A DNA stretch of 64,000 nucleotides from assembly GCA_028583405.1 (NCBI GenBank), contig CM053249.1, positions 34,477,586 to 34,541,585 of the forward strand, written 5' to 3'. The translations under genes and the position numbers were made by a program. The DNA is from Pogonophryne albipinna (taxonomy: Eukaryota > Chordata > Actinopteri > Perciformes > Artedidraconidae). This document shows positions 12,666 through 23,190 of this stretch, piece after piece. The number at the start of each line of letters is the position of its first letter. Position 1 is the stretch's first letter. A model generated the notes under the pieces. The model did no database searches and was not told where the DNA came from. It was given only the letters and a program-made list of their open reading frames with translations.

Positions 12666-12859
12666 ATCTGCAGCAGCGGTATGCTTTCAATGATTAGGGA
12701 TCATATGTCCCATACACACAAATAAAATCCCACATTTGTCAATGTTCTCTACATTTTAAAGACCAAACAATTACTTGATTCATCTAGAAAATGATCAGCA
12801 AATGAATTGATGATGAAAATAATCTTGGCAGCTGAGTGTTCGGATATAAATGTTTTATT

Positions 12860-13225
12860 TTTGCCTATTCAAGATTCAAAGGTTTTATTGTCATATGCAT
12901 AAAGCTACAGTGTATAAATGGCAATGACATTCTTCTGACCTGAGCTCCTCCAAAAATGCAACATATATAATAAAATACAAAAATAAAAAGTAGTTCAAAA
13001 AGTGTCATATATAATATGATATGTACAAGAACAGAATATTAAATTAAGACCAAATTAAATACGGTTTATTGCGGTGATAACTATTTATATCAATTAGTAT
13101 ATTGCAAGATGACAAACAGGAATGTTTATCGGGGCACTTCAGAGCTCAGGTGTTTAGCAGTCTTATGGCCTGTGGGATAAAACTGTCCCTGAGTCTGGTG
13201 GGTTTGTTTCCTCCAGATGAAGAAG
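12860..13225. repeat. Dispersed retroposon-like repeat
   Basis: The stretch beginning TTCAAGATTCAAAGGTTTTA at about 12868 and ending with CTTATGGCCTGTGGGATAAA (about 13163) resembles a very common teleost interspersed repeat, probably the non-coding 3' part of a LINE. No coding frame is present. The assignment is from memory of the motif only. Confidence 0.45.
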
Positions 13226-13448
13226 AGAGTAGGAATGTCCGAGGAGGGGGAGGAGGAGGTACCTGATGATGCTACGATATCGCATAATAGGGTGGAGGAC
13301 GATCAGGAAATTGATCGACCACTTGTCATTGTGGAATAAGTCATATTAATATCTGATAATGATGAAGAGGAGGAAACCAATCAAATACTACCGCCAATGT
13401 CGATGTGGCTTGAGTACACACCCACAGAGGATACCACCACTAAGACGC

Positions 13449-13840
13449 CCTTAAAGGTGGAAAAGTACTTATTTTACTTAAGTCAAAGTAGCAGTACCAT
13501 TATATAGACAAATGTCAAAGTCCTGCATTAAAAAAATGTAATTAAGTAAAAGTACAAAAGCACCAGCATCAAAAGGAACAGTACTCAGAGTGGCCCATTT
13601 CAGAATAATATTTATTATACAAATATAAGCCTTAATGCATTACTTTGTTTATCTCTCTGATGTAGTATCTGGTAAAGTATGAGCATATTTTGAATGTTAA
13701 AGGGGCCCATCATGCTCATTTTCAGGTTCATATTTGTGTTTTGTGCCTCTCCTGTGACATGTTGACGTGCTTTAATGTTCAAAAAGGTCTTCATTAACTT
13801 ATAATAATACATACATGTTTCATTTGTTGATTACACTTTG
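13449..13840. repeat. Two common fish interspersed repeats side by side
   Basis: About 13460-13600 consists of AAGTAAAAGTAC-type words (a widespread fish repeat). From about 13697 the sequence TAAAGGGGCCCATCATGCTC is the typical edge of another dispersed DNA-transposon family, running to about 13800. Neither has a visible partner end or gene. Confidence 0.45.
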
Positions 13841-13912
13841 TATTATTAATCTGAATCACACAGACAGAAGAACACTCAGGACGAGGATTAACCTGTTCTG
13901 ATAGAAGAGGTA

Positions 13913-13975
13913 AGTGTGTGTGTGTGTGTTTCCTCTCCGATCTGAAGACATATCTCCCGTATCTCAGTGACTGAT

Positions 13976-14071
<96 letters not shown>
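13913..14071. repeat. GT microsatellite in a possible Harbinger intron
   Basis: Two (GT)n tracts (about 13913-13930 and 13975-14071) lie between a splice-donor-like AGAGGTAAGTG (about 13905) and the acceptor CTCAG at 14116-14120, directly before the Harbinger transposase exon. They would therefore be intronic. Confidence 0.7.
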
Positions 14072-14072
<1 letters not shown>

Positions 14073-14120
14073 TCTGAAATTGTTTTATTTTTTAAATCAT
14101 GTATATTACTTTTTTCTCAG

Positions 14121-15029
14121 GTACCTGTCAACCGGTGACTCATACAGGACCATAGCATTCAGCTATAAGGTCGGCATACAACAGTGGCTGTCATCGTCAG
14201 GGAGGTTGCGGGTGCCACCTGGAACACTCTGGTTGAGGAGACCATGCCGGTACCACAGACGGAGGACTGGAGAGCCATCGCTGCTGAGTTCCAGGAGCGT
14301 TGGATCTTTCCAAATTGTGTTGGTGCCATTGATGGGAAGCACGTGGTGATCCAGGCTCCGGCAAATTCTGGGTCCCTCTAATTCAATTATAAGTCCACCC
14401 ACTCCTTGGTACTGCTGGCTGTCGTGGATGCCCAGTACCTCTTCAGGGTAGTGGATGTTGGAGGCTTTGGAAAGAGCAGCGACAGTGGGAGCCTGCGGAA
14501 TTCGGCTTTTGGAGAGAGCCTCAGAGATGGCAGTCTGCAGCTACCACCTGACACTGTCATCCCAGGAGCAGAGCGGCTGGGCCCTCTTCCCCATGTGTTT
14601 GTTGGAGATGAGGCTTTTCCACTGCTGGACAACCTGCTGCGTCCATTCCCTGGACGTCAGCTCACGCGTGAAAGGAGAATGTTCAACTACCGCCTCAGCC
14701 GGGCCAGGTTGGTGCTTGAATGTACATTTGGCATCCTCTCATCTCAGTGGAGAATGTTGAGGCGTGTCATTACCACCAGCCCGGAGGTAGTAGAGTTGTG
14801 TGTGAAGGCCGCCTGTGTGTTGCACAACTTCCTCTGCAGAAAGACAATAAGGAAATCACGCACATCTGTCGAGGAGTCCACGGATGAAGCTCCAGATACT
14901 CCAACCCTGTGTGATGTACCGAGGATGGGCTCCAACAATGCCACACGCAGATCGCTCCAACTGCGGGAGAACTGCTGCTCCTATTTTAATGAAGAGGGTG
15001 CAGTGCCATGGCAGCAGAATGTGGTGTAG
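14121..15029 (+). pseudogene. PIF/Harbinger transposase (HARBI1-like), broken
   Basis: This encodes the DDE_Tnp_4 nuclease of PIF/Harbinger elements, which cuts and rejoins DNA and needs a separate Myb-like partner. The reading starts after a good splice acceptor with YLSTGDSYRTIAFSYKVGI, shifts frame near 14175, and continues as VAVIVREV. The catalytic Asp motifs are CVGAIDGKHV (about 14319-14346) and VFVGDEAFPL (about 14599-14628); the last acidic residue is in LECTFGIL (about 14716). A single in-frame TAA at 14378-14380 interrupts the GSL-FNYK region, after which the frame is open for 216 codons to TAG at 15027. The lesions are few (one frameshift, one nonsense), so decay is recent. No Myb-like gene or Harbinger TIRs were identified. 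Confidence 0.85.
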
Positions 15030-15038
15030 GGTCACCAT

Positions 15039-15081
15039 GGCTCTTTTAAGAGCCTCCAAACCAAAAGCTCTTTTAAGAGCT
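15039..15081 (+). other. Two histone-3'-end-like stem-loops
   Basis: GGCTCTTTTAAGAGCC (15039-15054) is a 6-bp stem with a 4-base TTTA loop, identical in form to the replication-dependent histone mRNA 3' hairpin. A second, AGCTCTTTTAAGAGCT, follows at 15066-15081. The usual downstream ACCA and purine-rich element are not well preserved and no histone coding sequence is nearby. They may be a transposed histone 3' end or a chance palindrome pair next to the Harbinger stop codon. Confidence 0.4.
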
Positions 15082-15083
15082 AC

Positions 15084-15459
15084 TGTTACGTTCCCTCCAA
15101 ATCTAGGGGTACCAAGGGGAGTAACAAAACACAAAGATGACCAGGCACGAGAAAAAAGAGAGGAAACCGATCTCCGAGCAGGTCTTTTAATGGACAAGAA
15201 AGGAACACGGGCTCACCAGCCAACTTGCACAGTATACTAATGTATCGACAATCGACAAAACACAGGGTTGTACACATGCAGCCAGAGGAGGAAAAGGAGA
15301 GTGACTGCAGCATTCCTCAGGTCCTATATGGAGGCCCTGATTGGGGATTGGGAGCACCTGGGGAGAGGCTGCACCTGGGGACAATCAGGCTGCACCTGGG
15401 GACAATCAGAGGGAGAGAGAGAAAGACCAACACACTCTCACTCCATCATGGGCGTCACA
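15084..15459 (-). mobile_element. Possible solo LTR
   Basis: The segment starts TGTTACGTTCC and ends GGGCGTCACA on the plus strand, so it has TG...CA ends in either direction. It reads naturally as a minus-strand LTR starting TGTGACGCCC and ending GGAACGTAACA. Length is 376 bp. A 21-bp tandem duplication (GCTGCACCTGGGGACAATCAG) sits at about 15368-15410. No clean target duplication was found (flanks GCTAC and GCCAT), so confidence is limited. Confidence 0.4.
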
Positions 15460-15929
15460 GCCATTATATGAGGGTGGGACAAGTCCCCCCCACTTTTTAA
15501 AATGATTAGTTTAGACCCCCCCACTTCTACCATGTGGAAAGTCCGTGAATCGGTCTATCCACTCGCCGCACTTTGTAGAGCGCTGTGTCAGTGCTTCACT
15601 ATCAAATCCATTCCACTTGTTTATTGAGAGAATGCCCAAATCAATGAAACTCCGTACCATGTTTTCACTGCTACTTTGCACCAAGGCAGATTCTCCCATA
15701 GCGCGTGCATGTTCAAGGAGTGTTGTCATAGTTGGACAGCTCAGATCTGTTGTATGAAGCGATCCGGTAGCAGAGGTAAGGCACACACACCAAGTGTTCA
15801 GGACATTGTTAATACAGCCAAAATCAAAGCTGACGATCTCTTGGTTTGATATGTTTTCTCCCCCAGACAACATGGACATAAGAAAAAAAATGTTCAAAGA
15901 AGAGGAAAGTAAGTCATCAGCTGGAAGCA
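15460..15929. other. Unassigned stretch before the LINE
   Basis: It begins with a GGGTGGGACAAGTCCCCCCC motif typical of dispersed fish repeats. A 128-codon minus frame (15511-15897) and a 70-codon plus frame overlap it; neither shows a domain I recognise and I do not call them genes. Confidence 0.4.
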
Positions 15930-16104
15930 GTTAATTCAAATTCAAAACCTTTATTTATCCAGGTAAAATCCCATTGAGATCAATGATCTCTTTTTCAAGG
16001 GAGACCTGCAGCAGTAGGTTCCACAAGAAGACATAAAAACATAAACAACAGAACAACAAAAGGACATCATACAGCAAAATGTACAGGGATTACAATTTAC
16101 ATAT

Positions 16105-17034
16105 TTAACCACATGTACAGGTACCAACAGCATCTGATTTTGTAGCATCCAACCGAGCTTTAAAAACATGTAGTGGTACTAGCTTGGTAATTTTCCATTC
16201 TTTTTGCAGACTGTTCCATGTTAGTGGAGCTGCACATCTAAAAGCTTTCTTCCCTAAGACAGTCCTAGCACTTGGCACATTTAATAAAACCACAGCATGC
16301 GATCTCAGGCAATAAGTACTTTCAATTCGCAGAGAGATCAGGGAGCAGATATAAGATGGTAGTTTATCCAACATGGCTTTGTAAATGAAAAAGTACCAGT
16401 GACTGAGCCTCCGTACAGTAAGTGATGGCAAAACCACCTTGGTATACAGGGTACAGTGATGCGTAAGTGCTTTACAATTTGTCAAAAATCTCAGTGCACT
16501 GTGATACGCAGCATCTAACTTGCTCAGGTAATTGGCAGGTGCATTCATATATAACAAATCACCATAGTCCAGCACAGGTAAAAAGGTCACAGTGACTAGC
16601 CTTTTCCTGGCCTCAAGCGAGAAACAGGACTTGTTCCTGTAAAAGAAACCTAGCCTAACCCTCAGCTTTTTAAGCAGGTTATTTACATGAAATGTAAAAG
16701 TGAGACAATCATCAAGCCAGATACCCAGGTATTTGTAACAGGTAACCACTTCAAGTTGTATTCCTTGCGTAGTTACAATATCCAACGCAGTCTCCGGTGT
16801 ATTTTTAGCTTTAGCTTTAGAAAAGAGCATTACCTTGGTTTTATCCACATTTAAAAGAAGCTTAAGCTCAGAGAGCTGAGCCTGAATAATGTTAAAAACA
16901 GCCTGTAATTTAACAACAGCCTCGTTAATCGAGGGACCTGCACAGTACATAACGGTATCGTCCGCATAAAAATGTAAGGTTGCTCCTTCGACATTTTCAC
17001 CTAAACTATTAATATAGATAGAGAATAATAGCGG
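16105..17034 (-). pseudogene. LINE reverse transcriptase, C-terminal half
   Basis: The frame opens just inside the interruption with LLFSIYINSLGENVEGATL, followed by the catalytic FYADDTVMYC box (about 16940-16970). The RT thumb and the LINE C-terminal region follow, ending at 16105. It contains KTKVMLFSKA, YKYLGIWLDD and the family-typical LTWNSLQKEWK tail. The D-D pair of the active site is intact. The N-terminal catalytic Asp is in the other fragment at 17563-18237. Confidence 0.85.
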
Positions 17035-17222
17035 GTAGGGGTAGGGGTAGGGTTAGGGGTAGGGTTAGGGTTAGAGTAATGTTGTGAATTGAGTGGCCCA
17101 TGGTGGTGGTGGGGTTATGGTATGGGCAGGCGTATGTAATGGACGACGAACACAGGCCACTCGATTCACAACATTACCCTAACCCTAACCCTACCCCTAA
17201 CCCTACCCCTACCCCTACCCCT
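17035..17222. repeat. Inverted telomere-like (TTAGGG/TAGGGG) palindrome
   Basis: Two arms of about 67 bp face each other. About 17032-17098 reads as variant TAGGGG/TTAGGG repeats followed by GTAATGTTGTGAATTGAGTGGCC-like sequence; about 17155-17222 is its inverted copy ending in CCCTAA/CCCCTA repeats. I see only about two mismatches between arms. A 56-bp spacer lies between. It sits inside the LINE RT domain and replaces RT codons, so it came in with, or beside, the transposon end that follows. Confidence 0.85.
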
Positions 17223-17562
17223 CACACCAGATACTGCCTGGTTTTCGGACCCCCCTCAGACCCCCCCAATAAAGCAAAAATGCACGTTTCACAGTGGCCT
17301 TTCATTGTAGCCATTCTAAGGCACACCTGTGCAATAATCATGCTGTCTAATCAGCATCTTGATATGCCACACCTGTGAGGTGGGATGGATTATCTCGGCA
17401 AAGGAGAAGTGCTCACTATCACAGATTTTTTCAGATTTTTGAACAATATTTGAGAGAAATGGTTATTTTGTGTATATAGAAAATGTTTTAGATCTTTGAG
17501 TTCATCTCATAAAAAATGGGAGCAAAAACAAAAGTGTTGCGTTTATATTTTTGTTCAGTGTA
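17223..17562. mobile_element. End of a widespread DNA transposon inserted in the LINE
   Basis: The right edge (about 17515-17562), ending ...TTATATTTTTGTTCAGTGTA, and the body words CACACCTGTGCAATAATCATG, GGATTATCTCGGCAAAGGAG and GAGTTCATCTCAT recall a very widespread short vertebrate DNA element. The LINE RT frame resumes immediately after, at about 17563. Together with the adjacent palindrome it forms a compound insertion of about 530 bp. Superfamily assignment is not certain from sequence alone. Confidence 0.6.
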
Positions 17563-18237
17563 GTTCACAAACCAACCCACTGCATGGCTGGATATGCCAA
17601 TACTGACCAGCCTCTGCTTCAAAATGCGATGATCGACGGTATCAAAAGCTTTGGATTGGTCAACAAATAGAGCTGCACAACTCTGCTTATTATCTAAAAT
17701 ACTCGTAATATCATTTACCACTTTCATTGTGGCAGTGATGGTGCTATGTTGCTTTCTGAAGCCTGACTGATGTTTAGACAGGATGTCATTTGTACATAAA
17801 AACTCCTTTACTTGTTCACTCACTAGGCGTTCAAGAACCTTAGCCAGAACTGACAATTTAGAGATGGGTCTATAATTGTTTAATAAGGTGGCCTCCCCTC
17901 CTTTTACTAGTGGCAGGACATAAGCTGACTTCCATACCTTTGGGATTTTGTTCGTGCTGAGGGAGAGGTTAAAAAGAGTAGTAAGAGGTGGAGCAATAAA
18001 ATCTGCAGCTATCTTTAAAAAGAAAGGTTCTACGTTGTCCGGACCAGCCGGCTTTTTAGGATCTAGCTTGGTTAAGACTTCACGAACAACATCAACAGTA
18101 AAAGGAGTAAAACTGAATGGGTTTTCCAGACCACATTGTTCTGAGTCACCGACTGTGGTGTTCACAGAAGCAGAATTAGAAACAGAATGAAACAGAGAGC
18201 CACAGGACACGAAATGCTCATTAAAACAATTTAACAT
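17563..18237 (-). pseudogene. LINE reverse transcriptase, N-terminal half
   Basis: This contains the L2/CR1-type fingers and palm: LDPKKPAGPDNVEPFFLK, YVLPLVKGG, LNNYRPISKLSVLAKVLERL, HQSGFRKQHST and the first catalytic Asp in FVDQSKAFDTVDH. It breaks off at WFVNY where the foreign insertion begins. About 35 residues expected between this point and the next fragment are missing, so the insertion was accompanied by a deletion. Confidence 0.85.
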
Positions 18238-18477
18238 GGTAGCCCTATCCGATATAGTGCCAGATGCTGTGGTAAGGCACGGAGGTAGCTCATTACGGAT
18301 ATCACCGGTGGATATCGATTTTATGGCTTTCCAGAATTTTCTAGGGTTGTTCAGGTTCTTTGTGGTAACTGACAGATAATACTTAGATTTAGCACTTTTG
18401 ACATGTGAAGTGAAGCTATTTCTTAGCTGCCTAAAACGCAGTCATTCTAACTCTGAGCCTGATTTCCTAGCCTTTGC

Positions 18478-19391
18478 CTAGGCCTTGTTTCTCTCATGTA
18501 GGAGACTAGATAATTCAGCAGAAAACCAAGGATTGTCTCGTCCCTTCACTCTAAATGTACCCAGGGGTGCATGTCTATCTATAATTTCCATAAAACCAAG
18601 ATAAAAATAAGACCATGCAGTCTCAACATCAGCACACAAATCGATTTTTCCCCAATCAAACCCAAACAGATCATGTACAAAACCCTGCTCCACAAAATGT
18701 TTTATGTCTCTCTTGATGATAATACGAGGTTTAACCTTTTGGACTTTTGTGTGTCCCTAATTGTGGCTACAACACAGTGATCACTCAGATCATTCGCAAA
18801 TACTCCCACAGCTGAGTATTTATAGGGAATATTAGTTAGAATGAGATCAATTAGGGAGGATTTATTTGGGGACTTAATATTAGGGCGAGTAGGACTGTCA
18901 ACAATCTGAGTAACATTTAAAGTGATACAAAGGTTTTTAAAATCCTCTGACACTGCAGTTAACCAGTCCCAGTTAAAATCTCCAAGTAGCACTATTTCCT
19001 TGTAGTCTAGTTGCGATAAAAGATTTGCTAGTGAAGACAAGGAGTCTTTGACAGCTGAGGGGGGTCTGTAACAGCCCACGACCATGACCTGTTGACCCTT
19101 TGCCACTTCTATATTTAAGGCTAAAAATTCAAATTGCTTACTGATAGATTTGGAAACTAATGTGGATACACTCAACTCATTCTTAACATAAATGGCAACG
19201 CCACCACCTTTATTAGGCCGGTCGGTACGATACACATTATAACCATTTAAGGCAATGTCAGAAGCCAAAATAGATTTATTTAGCCATGTTTCTGATAAAA
19301 CAATGACGTCAGCGTCAGTCGAGCTCGCCCAAATATGGACAAAATCTAGTTTACTTAACAGACTGCGCACATTCAAGTGGATGAAACCCAA
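18478..19391 (-). pseudogene. LINE apurinic/apyrimidinic-type endonuclease
   Basis: The frame at 18702-19391 has the endonuclease fold motifs in order: NVRSLLSKLD, LSETWL (metal-binding Glu), YRTDRPNKGGGVAIYV, GDFNWDW (catalytic Asp/Asn) and SDHCVV (catalytic His). It nicks the target to prime reverse transcription. A frame change near 18700 leads into the linker (18478-18693) with the GRDNPWFSAEL motif that normally joins EN to RT. No separate ORF1 protein was recognised upstream. Confidence 0.85.
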
Positions 19392-19849
19392 CCCAGATCT
19401 AGCTTTAAAATCAGCAGGAGTAGCGATGTGACTACTACTACTGGGCGGACCAGGGTTAGGTTATAGATTTCCTGACAGTAATAACAAAACAAAAAACAGG
19501 CATCTTTTCCTCTTAAGCGACACACATACATTGTCATCTACTTTAGAATCACCGGAAAAGTCTGCGAGAGTGTGATTAGAGCTTAAGAAGCAGTCCTGAA
19601 GAACCATCATCGCAGGAAAACAAAAAAGACAAACATATTTTGTCGAGCAGATTGACTGTGACAAGGCAACCGGTAATTGTTTGTGTAACACATCCGAACC
19701 TTTGCAGAGGATGCCCACTGCGGGTGACAGAACAGACCTGAATCCAGTAGACTCCTCAGAATGACTAGAGATCTTCTCATAGTCCAAAATAGTTAACAGG
19801 CACAGCAGAATCCCGATATGGGCCATTTTCCCAGACCAGCACACAGAAT

Positions 19850-20490
19850 CTGCGATGTTCCTGGAGCAAAATCAGCACAGCAGCAAAGGACAGACGAAAG
19901 CAGCAGCGTGGTATCCCCGGGGTGAAAGCAGGCCTCTGCAACAGCAGAACCAGGACAGGTGGAAAGCAGGCCCCAGCCGTGGTAAAATCCTCCTCCGCAC
20001 AGCAGCACACGCCCGGTGGAAGCAGGCCAAGTCCGAAGCGTGGATCCACTCCGTCTCTCCGCGACGACTCCGGGGTAAAAACCTCTCCAGTGCAGCCATA
20101 CTCTACAGGTGGGAGCAGGCCTCCGTAGATCGCAGATCGCAGGCAGCAAACAGGTGGAGCCGCTCCGTCTCTTCGCGACGAGCAGGCCTCCGTAGATCGC
20201 AGATCGCAGGCAGCAACAGGTAGAGCCGCTCCGTCTCTCCGCGACGACTCCGGGGTAAAAACCTCTCCAGTGCAGCCGTACTCTACAGGTGGGAGCAGGC
20301 CTCCGTAGATCGCAGATCGCAGGCAGCAAACAGGTGGAGCCGCTCCGTCTCTTCGCGACGAGCAGGCCTCCGTAGATCGCAGATCGCAGGCAGCAACAGG
20401 TGGAGCCGCTCCGTCTCTTCGCTCCGTCTCCGGAGGAAAAACACCTCAGTACAGCCGTACTCGACAGGTGGGAGTTGGCCTCCGCAGACA
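19850..20490 (-). repeat. GC-rich tandem repeats at the LINE 5' end
   Basis: A unit of about 180 bp occurs about two and a half times (for example the GCCTCCGTAGATCGCAGATC word at about 20119, 20184, 20298 and 20363, showing a nested shorter repeat). It lies just where the LINE 5' untranslated region should be, upstream of the endonuclease on the minus strand. Such monomer repeats often carry internal promoters in LINEs, which is the likely role. The long minus frame through it (19793-20491) is an open-by-composition repeat, not a recognisable ORF1. Confidence 0.7.
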
Positions 20491-20599
20491 ACTGAAACTA
20501 CTACTTGTATAAGCAGGGATGGCTAAATGTTTGTGAGCAGGAGAGCTATATGCTAACAGATGCCAGATGCTAATCAGTTAACAGTGATGGTGGCGGCAA

Positions 20600-21207
20600 A
20601 AGCGTCTCACTTCTGGAGAGGTGTTTCGTCTTTATGTCATGATAGAGAGATACAAATACTGAATAGTTTAGATGAGAAAAGGCATCGAAATGCCAGGTTA
20701 ATATTTATCATGTAAACAGGGAACATGAATAACCCGATCTCTCTGAGTTTGTGTGTAAACACCATGATGTACTGTAGAGGCGCAGTCAGTGTGTTTTACT
20801 GGAGCCTCAGTTTGATAAGAGATTATTTTCTGAGTTCTTTAAGGTACTCTCTCTCAAAATGGTAATGTGCATTATGTTTTAATTATACTTCTTATCATTC
20901 AGAAGCTTTTTGTGTGTGTTTATGTTTTACTGAGTGCTTATAGGCCATTTCCATCCCAGTATTCAGTTAACTGTTTATTTTCTGTGCACATTACATAGAC
21001 TAGTTAATATTCTAACTACTGCTTGGGACTTTGAGTCTTCAAAATGTCCAATGTCACAGACTGGGACTTACTTTAGAGTCAGTTGTATTTACATTAGTAG
21101 TATTAAGCATGCTGTTTCAATCACATTAGTAGGCATAAAAAGTGACAGGTGATACGCCCCCAATTATGCAAATGAGATAAGTCCCGCCTCCCATTGTTCG
21201 AGACCCT
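20600..21207. other. Non-coding stretch, no gene seen
   Basis: AT-rich sequence between the LINE and the tandem repeats. The 72-codon frame at 20934-21152 has no features of a gene. Nothing else is identified. Confidence 0.5.
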
Positions 21208-21653
21208 TTGATGTGAGATAACAGGTAGGTGTGAAAATCCCCCCTGTGTAGTGCCTTTGTTGTCTAATTCTTTGATGTGAGATAACAGGTAGGTGTGAAA
21301 AGCCCCCCTGTGTAGTGCCTTTGTTGTCTAATTCTTTGATGTGTTGATTAAGGTAGTCTCTTTGAAGTTATGTTGTCTGGCCCCTGTCCCCCCTTGTAGT
21401 CTAATTCTTTGATGTGAGATAACAGGTAGGTGTGAAAAGCCCCCCTGTGTAGTGCTTTTGTTGTCTATTTCTTTGATGTGTTGATTAATGCAGTCTCTTT
21501 GAAGTTACGCTGTCTGGTCCCCTCAGGGTTGTATAATCTAATTAGCCTGTGATGTTTTGCCCTTTGAGGTGGTGTGTTATAAGCCTTATTGATGTTAATC
21601 TAGGTGTTTCTTTGAAGTTATGTGTGAGACTGTCTAACCCCCTCCCCGCCCAG
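21208..21653. repeat. Tandem repeats abutting the left Polinton TIR
   Basis: A unit of about 62 bp (TTTGATGTGAGATAACAGGT ... CCCCCCTGTGTAGTGC) occurs at about 21208, 21270 and 21411. It alternates with a second unit (TTTGATGTGTTGATTAAGGT ... CTTTGAAGTTA) at about 21333 and 21473 and a diverged one at about 21590. A related diverged copy lies inside the element at about 22219-22300. The array stops where the inverted repeat begins and has no counterpart outside the right TIR. Confidence 0.75.
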
Positions 21654-22011
21654 GCCTCTCCCCCCTTTCTCCACCCCCTTCCTTTTGGGCACTGAGGCTA
21701 GCAGTTAGGGGGAGGGAATTAGGTGAAAATAGGAATAAGCTCTAAACTAATTAAAAAGACAGTAATTTCCACTTACCAAGTCACCTTGCAAAAAAGAAAA
21801 ATTGGCCAAGAGACGCCTGTGACAACTTACTGCCATCCGTCTGGAGCGCCAGTCAAGAAACGAATGCCTCAGCGGGGCGGGAGTCAGACGCCTACAGCCA
21901 GAGATCTTTGCATAAACTTATCTCGTGCCCTCTTTTGGTCATGTGCGCGCGTTCATGTGTGCTGGAGGAGGGGCTCTGTGAGGAAGTGGCAGATTTTCGG
22001 TTGTGTACTTT
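21654..22011 (+). repeat. Polinton left terminal inverted repeat
   Basis: Inverted match to 47360-47717, beginning GCCTCTCCCCCCTTTCTCC and ending near GTTGTGTACTTT, with roughly 97-98% identity by eye. A ~100-codon frame runs through both copies (starting at 21723 here). It is open because the copies are nearly identical, not because there is evidence of a protein. Confidence 0.9.
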
Positions 22012-22073
22012 CAAATTCTAGCTCACTCGAGATGTTTTCTCCAAAATGACCTACCCCTACCTTTAAGAACAAT

Positions 22074-23190
<1,117 letters not shown>

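Larger units (their letters stand above)
15930..20600 (-). mobile_element. L2/CR1-group LINE, nearly full length but broken
   Basis: Read leftward, the element has a GC-rich repeated 5' region (about 19.85-20.5 kb), an apurinic-type endonuclease (18702-19391), a linker (18478-18693), reverse transcriptase split in two (17563-18237 and 16105-17034), and a 3' end near 15938. That 3' end carries the TTTATTTATCCAGGTAAAAT motif and CCATTGAGAT...CTCTTTTTCAAGGGAGACC, typical of fish L2-like tails. The RT is interrupted by about 530 bp of foreign DNA (17035-17562), and several stops separate the domains. Exact 5' and 3' limits and target duplication were not determined. Confidence 0.8.

Noticed and set aside
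15511..15897. 128-codon minus frame before the LINE
   Set aside because: No recognisable domain, overlapping plus-strand frame, flanked by repeats; could be a transposon scrap but not supported.
19793..20491. 232-codon minus frame as LINE ORF1
   Set aside because: It consists of tandem repeat units of high G+C with no esterase, coiled-coil or zinc-knuckle motif; more likely the 5' untranslated monomers.
21723..22049. About 105-codon frame present in both Polinton TIRs
   Set aside because: The two copies are nearly identical inverted repeats, so shared openness is not evidence of coding, and it has no recognisable domain or context.
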